Shown: positions 1 through 5,576, counted from the stretch's first letter. The stretch is 8,027 bases of DNA from HGM05232 sp044433325 (GCA_044433325.1 JAWXTT010000097.1:1-8027); one strand, 5' to 3'. The notes: generated by a model not told the origin, from the sequence alone. Program-made: numbers and translations.

Positions 1-674
1 GCAAACCTATCATGTGCCTATCACACGGAATTGGAGCAGATAATATAGATATAGTAGTAACAGAGCTTGATGCGCTAGCCAATATAGATTTCAAGACACG
101 CACAGTAAAAGACACGTTCCGCCAGTTAAGCATAGTCCGTATAGGAACATCTGGAGGAATGCAATCCTATCTACCAGTAGGAACATCAGTAATAGCATAT
201 AAAGCAATAGGCTTTGATGGCTGTTTGAACTTTTATGCAGGGCGTAACGAGGTATCAGATTTAGAACTGGAACACGCACTATGTGAATTTGTTACATGGA
301 ATCCCCTACTGGCCAAACCTTATGTAGTAGCAGCAGATACCGAACTAATGAACCAAATAGCAACCCCAGATATGGTCAAAGGCTACACCATTACCGCTAA
401 TGGTTTTTACGGACCACAAGGACGATATGTAAGACTCCCACTATCTGAGCCTGAATTAAATAGCAAATTAGAAAAATTTGAATATGACGGTAAAAATATA
501 ACAAACTATGAAATGGAGAGTGCAGCCCTACAAGGTTTATCCAAACTTATGGGACACCGCGCCGTAACAGTCTGTACCATAATAGCTAACCGTATGAACC
601 AATCAGCAACACCTAACTATAAAACAGCTATAAGCGACTTAGTACGTACTGTGTTAGATAAGCTATGCAGTTAA
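1..674 (+). CDS. udp: Uridine phosphorylase family protein, 5' end missing
   Basis: This is the C-terminal part (about 223 codons) of a nucleoside phosphorylase of the PNP/UDP family, which cleaves uridine with phosphate to uracil and ribose-1-phosphate in cytoplasmic pyrimidine salvage. The frame is open to the left edge and the first residues (KPIMCLSHGIG) are internal family sequence, so the ATG at 12 is not the start; some 60-70 N-terminal residues are probably outside. Visible motifs are the phosphate-binding RIGTSG, the segment NGFYGPQGR, whose Phe, Gln and Arg match the uracil-recognition residues of E. coli Udp (FYPGQER), and the ribose-binding NYEMESAAL. The Gln/Arg pair argues for uridine rather than purine nucleosides. 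Substrate choice is inferred from motifs only. The stop is TAA at 672-674. Confidence 0.88.
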   Translation, partial: KPIMCLSHGIGADNIDIVVTELDALANIDFKTRTVKDTFRQLSIVRIGTSGGMQSYLPVGTSVIAYKAIGFDGCLNFYAGRNEVSDLELEHALCEFVTWNPLLAKPYVVAADTELMNQIATPDMVKGYTITANGFYGPQGRYVRLPLSEPELNSKLEKFEYDGKNITNYEMESAALQGLSKLMGHRAVTVCTIIANRMNQSATPNYKTAISDLVRTVLDKLCS

Positions 675-680
675 AAACTC

Positions 681-712
681 TTTATTTATATGTTTTCTAA
701 CATATAAATAAA
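681..712 (+). terminator. AT-only perfect hairpin after the phosphorylase gene
   Basis: Two perfectly complementary 14-base arms (681-694 and 699-712) surround a 4-base loop (TTCT), starting 6 bases after the phosphorylase stop. The stem has only two G-C pairs and no T-run follows it on the plus strand. It may be a weak terminator or an mRNA 3'-end protecting hairpin. The position is suggestive, but the strength is doubtful. Confidence 0.4.
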
Positions 713-713
713 A

Positions 714-744
714 CTTGAACATCCAAATTATTAGCATACATTTG
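714..744 (+). promoter_or_regulatory. Bacteroidota-type promoter upstream of candidate small RNA
   Basis: A TACATTTG box at 737-744 fits the TAnnTTTG -7 consensus of the phylum. CTTG at 714-717 sits exactly 19 bases upstream, the usual spacing for the TTTG -33 box. Transcription would start near 751. No credible protein gene follows before the terminator at 822-858. Confidence 0.55.
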
Positions 745-750
745 CCAACG

Positions 751-858
751 AATGTTACAAATAGAACATTAAAACAGAACAATCTAATTAACCAGATACC
801 AAATATTAAAACACACAAGATAGAGGTCATTCCCATTGGTTGGGCATGACCTCTTTTT
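751..858 (+). ncRNA. Candidate small RNA (about 108 nt)
   Basis: This stretch is delimited by the promoter at 714-744 and the strong intrinsic terminator at 822-858. It consists of an A-rich, apparently unstructured 5' portion of about 70 bases followed by the terminator hairpin. The only ATG-initiated frame near its start is six codons long (752-772), so it is unlikely to be a gene. The promoter-unstructured region-terminator layout is that of a trans-acting small RNA. It could also be what remains of a deleted gene's promoter and terminator, or the terminator could simply serve the upstream phosphorylase gene. No known RNA family is recognised. Confidence 0.4.
822..858 (+). terminator. Intrinsic terminator
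   Basis: A 9-bp stem (AGAGGTCAT at 822-830 with ATGACCTCT at 846-854) is extended inward by CCCA/TGGG (832-835 with 841-844) after a single mismatch, and is followed by TTTT. The T-run lies on the plus strand only, so it terminates rightward transcription. Confidence 0.85.
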
Positions 859-892
859 AAATTCAGATTAAAACAGATACATCAATTATCTT

Positions 893-956
893 ACGGAAAG
901 AACAGAAAGAACAGAAACGCAGCAGCCAGCATTTCCGTTCTTTCTGCTCTTTCCGT
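893..956 (-). repeat. Long inverted repeat, 25-bp arms, purine-rich
   Basis: The arms at 893-917 and 932-956 pair over 25 positions around a 14-base loop, with two non-Watson-Crick positions. Read as minus-strand RNA both exceptions are G-U pairs, while on the plus strand they are A-C mismatches. A functional transcript would therefore come from the minus strand, that is, the end of the lipoprotein operon at 1153-2263. Each arm has an internal repeat (GAAAGAACA twice in the left arm). It may be a dispersed palindromic element or a transcript-end hairpin; there is no T-run to prove termination. Confidence 0.6.
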
Positions 957-977
957 GAGAGCCCAATCCTCATGGTC

Positions 978-999
978 ATTCCCGACCCCGATCGGGAAT
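978..999. repeat. GC-rich short hairpin, REP-like
   Basis: ATTCCCGA at 978-985 and TCGGGAAT at 992-999 form a perfect 8-bp stem with a 6-base loop. This is unusually GC-rich for the surrounding AT-rich sequence. Its form resembles short dispersed palindromes found in bacterial intergenic DNA. Together with the inverted repeat at 893-956 it may mark an inserted repeat cluster or the 3' end of the minus-strand operon. Confidence 0.5.
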
Positions 1000-1031
1000 C
1001 TTAGCAATTAACGCCCTGATATACCATCTGA

Positions 1032-1082
1032 CTAGAACAACAAAGTCATCTTAGCTCCTGAAACAGCATGACAAATAATAAA
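1032..1082 (-). pseudogene. Remnant of a DUF5683-like gene (paralogue of the gene at 2613-3305)
   Basis: Read on the minus strand, 1082 to 1032 encodes F-I-I-C-H-A-V-S-G-A-K-M-T-L-L-F followed by TAG. The intact gene at 2613-3305 has SICDAVSGAK at residues 171-180 and ends SFGAKMTLCF at 221-230. The remnant therefore matches ICxAVSGAK joined directly to MTLxF and the stop. It looks like the tail of a paralogue in which the 45 residues between the two GAK sites were deleted, the rest being lost upstream (an in-frame TAA lies at 1083-1085). The stretch GCTGTTTCAGG is identical in DNA in both. The fragment is short, but order, codons and the stop position all agree. Confidence 0.6.
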
Positions 1083-1152
1083 TTAATTCTCTTTTTTCGT
1101 TACAATATATAATAATTAATTTACCATAGTTCAAATAGTATTTAAGAAGTAT

Positions 1153-1554
1153 TTAATCTGCAACTTTCTCATAATACGTACTATTACCACTACTACTACC
1201 TTTAAGTATTAACGTAGAATCAGTAAGTTCTACTATTTCATAAATACCTGTATCTTCAGGTTCTTCTGAATTATATAAAAATAACATCCCATCTATACAT
1301 TTATAATCACCAGTATATGAAGAAGAAGAAGATCCAACCAGACTACTACTTGTCCAATTCTCACAGGTGTGAGTTCCATTTGAATAAAAACATCTGTCAG
1401 TTCTATAAGAGAATCCAGAGTAAGATTTCTCACGCCTCCATCTTCCCAACAACTTAGAGTTTTCTGAAATAACAGAATCACATGAGCTAATAGTCAATAG
1501 TATAAATACTGCAACTACTGCATATTTGATAAAATTTAATGTTTTATTTGTCAT
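1153..1554 (-). CDS. Lipocalin-like exported lipoprotein
   Basis: This encodes a 133-residue protein with a lipoprotein signal peptide: a short basic N-terminus, a hydrophobic core at about residues 11-21, and the lipobox ISSC with Cys25 as the acylated residue, placing it in the cell envelope. The mature part begins with LLGRWRRE, has aromatic and Ser-rich strands, and ends with a pattern of short beta strands (YKCIDGMLFLY, IYEIVELTDSTLILKG). This is typical of the small lipocalin-like domains common in Bacteroidales. The domain assignment is from pattern only, and no ligand can be proposed. It lies 28 bases downstream of the DUF1566-like gene and is probably co-transcribed with it. The start is unusual because its region is tandemly duplicated (see 1548-1573). 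Confidence 0.75.
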   Translation of the reverse strand: MTNKTLNFIKYAVVAVFILLTISSCDSVISENSKLLGRWRREKSYSGFSYRTDRCFYSNGTHTCENWTSSSLVGSSSSSYTGDYKCIDGMLFLYNSEEPEDTGIYEIVELTDSTLILKGSSSGNSTYYEKVAD

Positions 1555-1573
1555 AGTTATTTGTCATAGTTAT
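1548..1573 (-). repeat. 13-bp tandem duplication over the lipoprotein start codon
   Basis: The 13-base unit TTGTCATAGTTAT occurs at 1548-1560 and again at 1561-1573, giving two copies of the start-codon context on the minus strand. The upstream ATG (1565-1567) opens a different frame of seven codons (MTNNYDK) ending with TAA at 1544-1546, inside the real gene. The downstream ATG (1552-1554) opens the lipoprotein. Confidence 0.85.
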
Positions 1574-1582
1574 TTGTTTTAA

Positions 1583-2263
1583 TTAAAATTTATGAACAGC
1601 TCTTGAACGGCTTTTTAATTTGATATTCTTTTGAACTGGAATGGCTTGAAAAGTACCTTTTTGACTACTAAATTTACCAAATGCTACACGCCCTAATGTG
1701 CTTTCATCACTTTCAGACATTGTTATGCGATAAGACATATCATCTGTTATTTCAGTTGATGTTACTATATCTAAAAAACTATTATCTCCTATAGCTCCTT
1801 TGTTTCGTAGAACTCTTCCTTTCCCCTTTTTAATCTTTTTCTCGAAACCTTTTATGTTCTTCTCATTATAAATCAAAGAACCTCCATTTATATTTTCCAT
1901 TATAGTTAGAGTTTCATCTTTAGCAGGAATATACCATCCATCTCCCATATCTCTTGCCCACTTAAATAGTGGGAAATTATCCCAAGAGATACCGTTCTCA
2001 TTAATATAATTTTCAACTACTAACATATTTTTCATACCATCATCTTCATGAAAGGCTTTAATTTCATGATTCATATTTTTCTCAGACCAGTGAGCTGCTT
2101 CACCATCTAAAGACATTATTAGACCATGCTCTCCATTATTTGTAACAATAACAACAATACCTTTAATCCCATTATTATTATATATATCACCTACTTTATA
2201 TTGTTTTGCATTAGCAATCACTGTTATGGCTAAAAGTATAGCCAATATAATATTCTTTCTCAT
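1583..2263 (-). CDS. Exported DUF1566-like protein
   Basis: This encodes a 226-residue secreted protein with a signal peptide cleaved after ANA (residue 19). The mature N-terminus YKVGDIYNNNGIKGIVVIV, then HGLIMSLD, and the segment FKWARDMGDGWYIPAKDE at about 100-117 match the pattern of DUF1566/Lcl-C-terminal-like proteins of Bacteroidota, usually found on surface or secreted proteins of unknown role. Catalytic residues cannot be named. It is the first gene of a two-gene minus-strand unit with the lipoprotein at 1153-1554. No TAnnTTTG box is seen between the start and 2528; the nearest is at 2529-2536, upstream of the structured element at 2361-2548. The mRNA probably carries a leader of about 260 nt. 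Confidence 0.75.
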   Translation of the reverse strand: MRKNIILAILLAITVIANAKQYKVGDIYNNNGIKGIVVIVTNNGEHGLIMSLDGEAAHWSEKNMNHEIKAFHEDDGMKNMLVVENYINENGISWDNFPLFKWARDMGDGWYIPAKDETLTIMENINGGSLIYNEKNIKGFEKKIKKGKGRVLRNKGAIGDNSFLDIVTSTEITDDMSYRITMSESDESTLGRVAFGKFSSQKGTFQAIPVQKNIKLKSRSRAVHKF

Positions 2264-2276
2264 AATTTTTTAATTT

Positions 2277-2322
2277 TATAGGAGTCATTAAACATAATGT
2301 AAATTTCTGTAACCTATACTCC
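2277..2322 (-). other. Possible leader hairpin just upstream of the DUF1566-like gene
   Basis: TATAGG at 2277-2282 can pair with CCTATA at 2313-2318, or alternatively GGAGT at 2281-2285 with ACTCC at 2318-2322. It occupies the same place relative to the start codon as the stronger 13-bp hairpin before the gene at 2613-3305, and both are followed by ATAAAATTAAA before the ATG. Pairing is weak here. Confidence 0.3.
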
Positions 2323-2360
2323 CAATTGGTTACTTAAATTATTTAATATAATGAATTTAT

Positions 2361-2548
2361 AAAACGTGGCACTAAACCTATATTTTGCCACTGAGGTCTT
2401 CGACTACCAATCCACACAAAACACTAGTAAAGCCCACGCTAAATTACGCAGGCATTTACTAATTTATCTCCTGTGGATTCTGAAATTGTCGAAGTTTCAA
2501 TAACAAGAATAAAAAAGTAAATGCTTAGCAAATATAGCATTACACTCT
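2361..2548 (-). ncRNA. Structured leader RNA element, copy A
   Basis: This noncoding element is a diverged copy of the one at 3441-3631. As minus-strand RNA it folds into a rod. The outer stem pairs 2497-2506 with 2385-2394, including three G-U pairs. An inner part pairs 2488-2493 with 2399-2404. A second stem (AATCCACA) pairs 2472-2479 with 2409-2416, and a terminal stem pairs 2447-2460 with 2426-2438 with one bulge. It lies 98 bases upstream of the DUF1566-like gene, same strand, with a -7 box at its 5' edge (2529-2536). It could be a cis-acting leader or an independent small RNA. No known RNA family is recognised. Confidence 0.55.
2529..2536 (-). promoter_or_regulatory. -7 promoter box for structured element A and the DUF1566-like gene
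   Basis: On the minus strand the sequence is TATATTTG, a full match to TAnnTTTG. The predicted start near 2522 coincides with the 5' edge of the structured element (GCATTTACT). The -33 region is poor (TTCT at 19-base spacing). It is the only -7 match found between this point and the gene start at 2263. Confidence 0.5.
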
Positions 2549-2612
2549 TATTAAAAGAACATAATCACTATTATAAAAGTTTATAAATTCATCAATTTCA
2601 AAAAATAGATAT

Positions 2613-3305
2613 TTAGAAACATAGCGTCATTTTAGCTCCAAATGATGGTTCTAACTTAGCCCCACCCATTGCATAATCATTCTGAAATTGAACATCAGGA
2701 TTAACATATATATTAGAATTTTTGCCTACATTAAATACTTGGTATCCATGCTCTATATTATATTTCTTTGCACCTGAAACAGCATCACAGATAGACCAAA
2801 TACAATTACCAAGATTCGCCAATAATAATACAGTTCCTGCAATTGCAGCTTCATCACCTCCATCATTCATACAAATAATAGCCCCAGTATATAGTGCTAT
2901 ATTTGCTCCGAGGAATCCACATCCTGCACCCACATTACCATTAAGAAATTGACCTAAACCAGGTATTAAAAATGAACATAGACCAGAAACAACTGGACTT
3001 TTTGGGCTTAAATTAGGATCTATTTTTGCACCATTAGAATATTGAGTATTACTACTATTTACTGCTGTAACTACCTTCTTTTCTTTTGTCATTTTTTGAA
3101 CATCTGTCATTGAATATACAAATATATTTCCCTCAGTAGTTTCTATTTTCACCGACTCATTAGGTACTTGTTCAATAATAAAACCTTTAATAACACTACC
3201 ATTGTGTAAATATATTACATCTTGATACTCACTAGATTGTGCATTAACACTAAAACATACGCACATAAATAACATTAATACAGATAATTTAATTGTATTC
3301 TTCAT
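2613..3305 (-). CDS. Exported DUF5683/TM2-like protein
   Basis: This encodes a 230-residue protein with a signal peptide ending SVNA|Q (about residue 22). Residues 28-74 (DVIYLHNGSVIKGFIIEQVP, then IFVYSMTDVQKMTKE) form the small beta-rich N-terminal domain that often precedes membrane segments in Bacteroidota proteins. Residues 104-145 carry SFLIPGLGQFLNGN, the TM2/DUF5683 signature, in the first of two or three hydrophobic segments (about 106-121, 128-146, 153-171). The end is a short polar tail finishing FGAKMTLCF. The role is unknown; it is likely an envelope protein. The gene follows structured element B and a 13-bp hairpin. A remnant of a paralogue lies at 1032-1082. Confidence 0.75.
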   Translation of the reverse strand: MKNTIKLSVLMLFMCVCFSVNAQSSEYQDVIYLHNGSVIKGFIIEQVPNESVKIETTEGNIFVYSMTDVQKMTKEKKVVTAVNSSNTQYSNGAKIDPNLSPKSPVVSGLCSFLIPGLGQFLNGNVGAGCGFLGANIALYTGAIICMNDGGDEAAIAGTVLLLANLGNCIWSICDAVSGAKKYNIEHGYQVFNVGKNSNIYVNPDVQFQNDYAMGGAKLEPSFGAKMTLCF

Positions 3306-3320
3306 AAAGTTTAATTTTAT

Positions 3321-3376
3321 TTACAGGAGTTCTAAGTTTAATATTTATAATAATCCAGCAATAAGAACTCCTGTAA
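3321..3376 (-). promoter_or_regulatory. 13-bp hairpin in the leader next to the DUF5683-like start codon
   Basis: The arms at 3321-3333 and 3364-3376 are perfectly complementary (TTACAGGAGTTCT with AGAACTCCTGTAA) with a 30-base loop. The stem ends 15 bases before the ATG on the minus strand, close enough to affect ribosome access. The gap to the start is AT-rich, as is usual in this phylum. Confidence 0.55.
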
Positions 3377-3440
3377 TAATTACGTGAATTATTTCTGTGC
3401 CCCTCAGATTACATTTAAGTTTTTACCGAATACATATAAA

Positions 3441-3631
3441 AAGCGTGGGACAGAACTTATTTTTTTGTTATTGAGGTCTTCGACTACCTATCCACATGAA
3501 AATATAAGTATAGCCCACGCTAGAAGTGCGTAGGCATTTACTAATTCTTCTCTTGTGGATTTTGAAAGTGTCGAAGTTTCAATAACAAGAATAAAAAGTA
3601 AATGCTTAGTATATATATAGTATTATACTCT
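3441..3631 (-). ncRNA. Structured leader RNA element, copy B
   Basis: This is the second copy of the element at 2361-2548, matching at most positions through its core by eye. As minus-strand RNA, 3579-3588 pairs with 3465-3474 (all Watson-Crick). 3570-3575 pairs with 3479-3484, and ATCCACA at 3554-3560 pairs with 3490-3496. 3528-3542 forms the terminal stem with 3507-3520, where GCCTACGC meets GCGTGGGC with one G-U pair. At the 3' side, CCCACGCT (3442-3449) is followed by a U-run and can instead pair with AGCGTGGG (3514-3521), a terminator-like alternative. It lies 135 bases upstream of the DUF5683-like gene, same strand. Confidence 0.55.
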
Positions 3632-3670
3632 CACTATGAAAATATAATATCTAAAAATTGCTGTGTTTTA

Positions 3671-3700
3671 TTTGTTCATTGGCATATAATTTTACATTTG
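3671..3700 (+). promoter_or_regulatory. Plus-strand promoter overlapping a minus-strand promoter
   Basis: TTTG at 3671-3674 and TACATTTG at 3693-3700 are separated by 18 bases, close to the usual -33/-7 arrangement. Transcription would start near 3707 and could reach the methyltransferase gene with a leader of about 155 nt, although that gene has a nearer -7 box. Confidence 0.45.
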
Positions 3701-3704
3701 TATG

Positions 3705-3736
3705 CAAATATACAAACAAAATCAGATTAATTCAAA
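3705..3736 (-). promoter_or_regulatory. Minus-strand promoter for structured element B and the DUF5683-like gene
   Basis: On the minus strand TTTG (3733-3736) is followed after 20 bases by TATATTTG (3705-3712), a full -7 match. The start would be near 3698, giving the DUF5683-like gene a leader of about 390 nt that includes the structured element. No other -7 match is seen between 3306 and 3640 on this strand. Confidence 0.5.
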
Positions 3737-3844
3737 CTATAAACTGAATTTTATAAAAATATTTATATATTTATTTTACGTAAAATTACAACTAACGATT
3801 AAATATATATACATATCTTATTAGCTTAGGATTCATTTTTTTTG

Positions 3845-3852
3845 TAATTTTG
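3845..3852 (+). promoter_or_regulatory. -7 box directly before the methyltransferase gene
   Basis: TAATTTTG fits TAnnTTTG. The expected start site, about 7 bases downstream, falls only some 4 bases before the ATG at 3863, so the mRNA would be nearly leaderless. The -33 region (TTAG near 3821-3824) is weak. Confidence 0.55.
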
Positions 3853-3862
3853 CATATATATT

Positions 3863-5104
3863 ATGGTGACAATGGATACTAAATTACAGATTAATGACAA
3901 TTTCTTTGACTTTATTGCTGACAATAGCGGTAAGGATAGTAACCAGTTACGCCTAAAGTATGGGAATAGTAGTAGCAATTATGACTTTGATATTAAGCTA
4001 GCTATCTTACAGATTGAATGTCGTGCTAAGGCACGCAAAAAGATACCTGAGCTACTCGCCAACCCAAGATTTATATTCCCAATGGCTATATCTGCTGAAC
4101 AATGCACATCCGAGGTGATAGCACGTTTCCACGCAACACTATTCAATGGGTACAGAAGTATCTTAGATATGAGCGCAGGATTATGTGTTGATAGCTATTA
4201 TATATCAACCTTAAACGATGCCACATTAATATCCACAGATATAGATGAAACTGTGGCAATGATAGGTGCATATAATATGCAAATACTAGGTGCTAAAGTT
4301 GCAGTTGTTAACTGTAACTCAGTTGATTACATTAACAATTGCAACCAGCAATTCGATGCAATTTTCATAGATCCTGCACGACGTGGCAACAATAATAGTC
4401 GCATATTCTCCCTCGTGGATTGCGCACCTAATATCGTTCCACTGTTGCCTCGCATCTCACAGCTCACTAACAGATTGATAGTTAAGGCCTCCCCAATGAT
4501 AGATTTAAGTAGCACTTTAAACCTAATTCCCAATATAACAGATATATGGATAGTAGGATTTAAGAATGAATGTCGTGAAATGCTATTTAGTGTAAACCTT
4601 TCAGCTGAGTTTAGAACCGAAAATATCACTATTCATACTGTAAATTTTGAGAGTGAATCCCACTTACAAGAGTTTAATTATACACGTCAACTACCTAATA
4701 CAGTTAACAGAAATATACTAAAAACTGATATTCCAGAGGTAGGAATCTATATGTACGAGCCTAATTGCTGTATTATGAAAGCAGGATCATTCACTGAGCT
4801 GTCGGAGCAATATCCACAACTAAGTAAACTACACAATAATACACATATCTTCCTTTCTGATAAGCTAATTGAGGATTTCCCAGGTCGTAAATTCCGCATC
4901 AAGGAGATAATCCCATTTAAGGATAAACTTATTCGCAAACTCTCACGCGAAGATAATCAAGCTAACGTAGTAACACGTAACTTTCCCCTTACAGCTGAAC
5001 AGCTGAAATCAAAACTTAAAATTAAGGATGGTGGAGAACGTTATATTTATGGCGTTACCCTATCTGATAATAGTAAAGTATTAATTGAAGTTGAACGATT
5101 ATAA
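3863..5104 (+). CDS. Class I SAM-dependent methyltransferase with THUMP-like C-terminal domain
   Basis: This encodes a 413-residue cytoplasmic protein. The N-terminal third is helical and polar. A Rossmann-type methyltransferase core starts near residue 97, with motif I ILDMSAGLCVDS (98-111), an acidic residue after strand 2 in STDIDE (124-129), and IDPARRG (169-175) as the motif IV region characteristic of this Bacteroidota family. The last 80-90 residues (FRIKEIIPFKDKLIRKL to the end) fit the THUMP-like domain that accompanies this core, suggesting RNA as substrate; the target is unknown. Motif I departs from the family's DLTGGLGVD pattern, with Ala and Cys replacing two Gly, although Asp102, Gly106 and Asp110 are kept. 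The ATG at 3863 follows a -7 box closely; the ATG at 3872 is an alternative start. It ends 17 bases from the oppositely directed smpB. Confidence 0.8.
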   Translation: MVTMDTKLQINDNFFDFIADNSGKDSNQLRLKYGNSSSNYDFDIKLAILQIECRAKARKKIPELLANPRFIFPMAISAEQCTSEVIARFHATLFNGYRSILDMSAGLCVDSYYISTLNDATLISTDIDETVAMIGAYNMQILGAKVAVVNCNSVDYINNCNQQFDAIFIDPARRGNNNSRIFSLVDCAPNIVPLLPRISQLTNRLIVKASPMIDLSSTLNLIPNITDIWIVGFKNECREMLFSVNLSAEFRTENITIHTVNFESESHLQEFNYTRQLPNTVNRNILKTDIPEVGIYMYEPNCCIMKAGSFTELSEQYPQLSKLHNNTHIFLSDKLIEDFPGRKFRIKEIIPFKDKLIRKLSREDNQANVVTRNFPLTAEQLKSKLKIKDGGERYIYGVTLSDNSKVLIEVERL

Positions 5105-5121
5105 AATTATCAGTCAATAGG

Positions 5122-5574
5122 TTACTTCTTAAACATGCGATCCATATCGCGCTTATCATCACGCTCTTTCATGGATTGACGTTTATCATATTGTTTCTTA
5201 CCACGCGCCACAGCAATTACCACCTTAGCTAACCCCTTTTCATTCAGATAAACCTTTAGTGGTACTATTGTAAATCCACTCTCTTTACCATATTTTTGGA
5301 GTTTAGTAATCTCTTTAGATGTAAGTAATAACTTCCTGTCACGTCTAACCTCATGGTTATTATATGAACCATAAAAATACTCACTGATATACATATTTTT
5401 CAGCCAAATTTCTCCATTAGCTTCAAAACAGAATGTATCAGTCAGCCCAGCCTTACCCAATCTAATAGCCTTAATCTCAGTGCCTGTCAATACTATTCCA
5501 GCATTATAGGTATCTAAGATTTCATAATCATAGGTAGCACGTTTATTTTTAATATTTATATTGTTACTCTTCAT
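5122..5574 (-). CDS. smpB: SsrA-binding protein SmpB
   Basis: This encodes a 150-residue protein that binds tmRNA and brings it to stalled ribosomes in trans-translation. The family landmarks are in order: NKRATYDYEIL (10-20), the GTEIK motif at 31-35 in the tmRNA-binding beta barrel, WLKNMYISEY, and the C-terminal GKKQYDKR (125-132) followed by a basic tail ending MDRMFKK, which enters the mRNA channel in characterised members. The length is normal for the family. The start is set at 5574 because MKSNNINIKNKR matches SmpB N-termini; an in-frame extension to 5661 lies inside the upstream membrane-protein gene and is not SmpB-like. It starts 2 bases after the stop of that gene, so the two are probably co-transcribed. 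Confidence 0.95.
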   Translation of the reverse strand: MKSNNINIKNKRATYDYEILDTYNAGIVLTGTEIKAIRLGKAGLTDTFCFEANGEIWLKNMYISEYFYGSYNNHEVRRDRKLLLTSKEITKLQKYGKESGFTIVPLKVYLNEKGLAKVVIAVARGKKQYDKRQSMKERDDKRDMDRMFKK

Positions 5575-5576
5575 AG

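Noticed and set aside
752..772. Six-codon ORF (MLQIEH) at the start of the candidate small RNA
   Set aside because: It is too short and has no supporting signal or homology.
2722..2952. Plus-strand open frame of 76 codons
   Set aside because: It is the antisense shadow of the DUF5683-like gene, with no promoter or recognisable domain.
2361..3631. Calling the duplicated element a 6S RNA
   Set aside because: The rod shape with internal loops is reminiscent of it, but two copies in the leaders of exported-protein genes and the lack of a clear open-promoter-like bubble sequence do not support the name.
2361..3631. The two copies as MITE or insertion-sequence ends
   Set aside because: No terminal inverted repeats or flanking target duplications are seen, and the copies sit in the same orientation at the same place relative to genes. 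A mobile origin is not excluded.
3773..3786. Perfect 14-base palindrome ATTTTACGTAAAAT as an operator
   Set aside because: It lies in a very AT-rich intergenic stretch where such palindromes arise easily, and it has no clear position relative to a promoter.
5105..5121. Bidirectional terminator between the methyltransferase gene and smpB
   Set aside because: The 17-base gap has no hairpin; termination must use sequence inside the genes or another mechanism.
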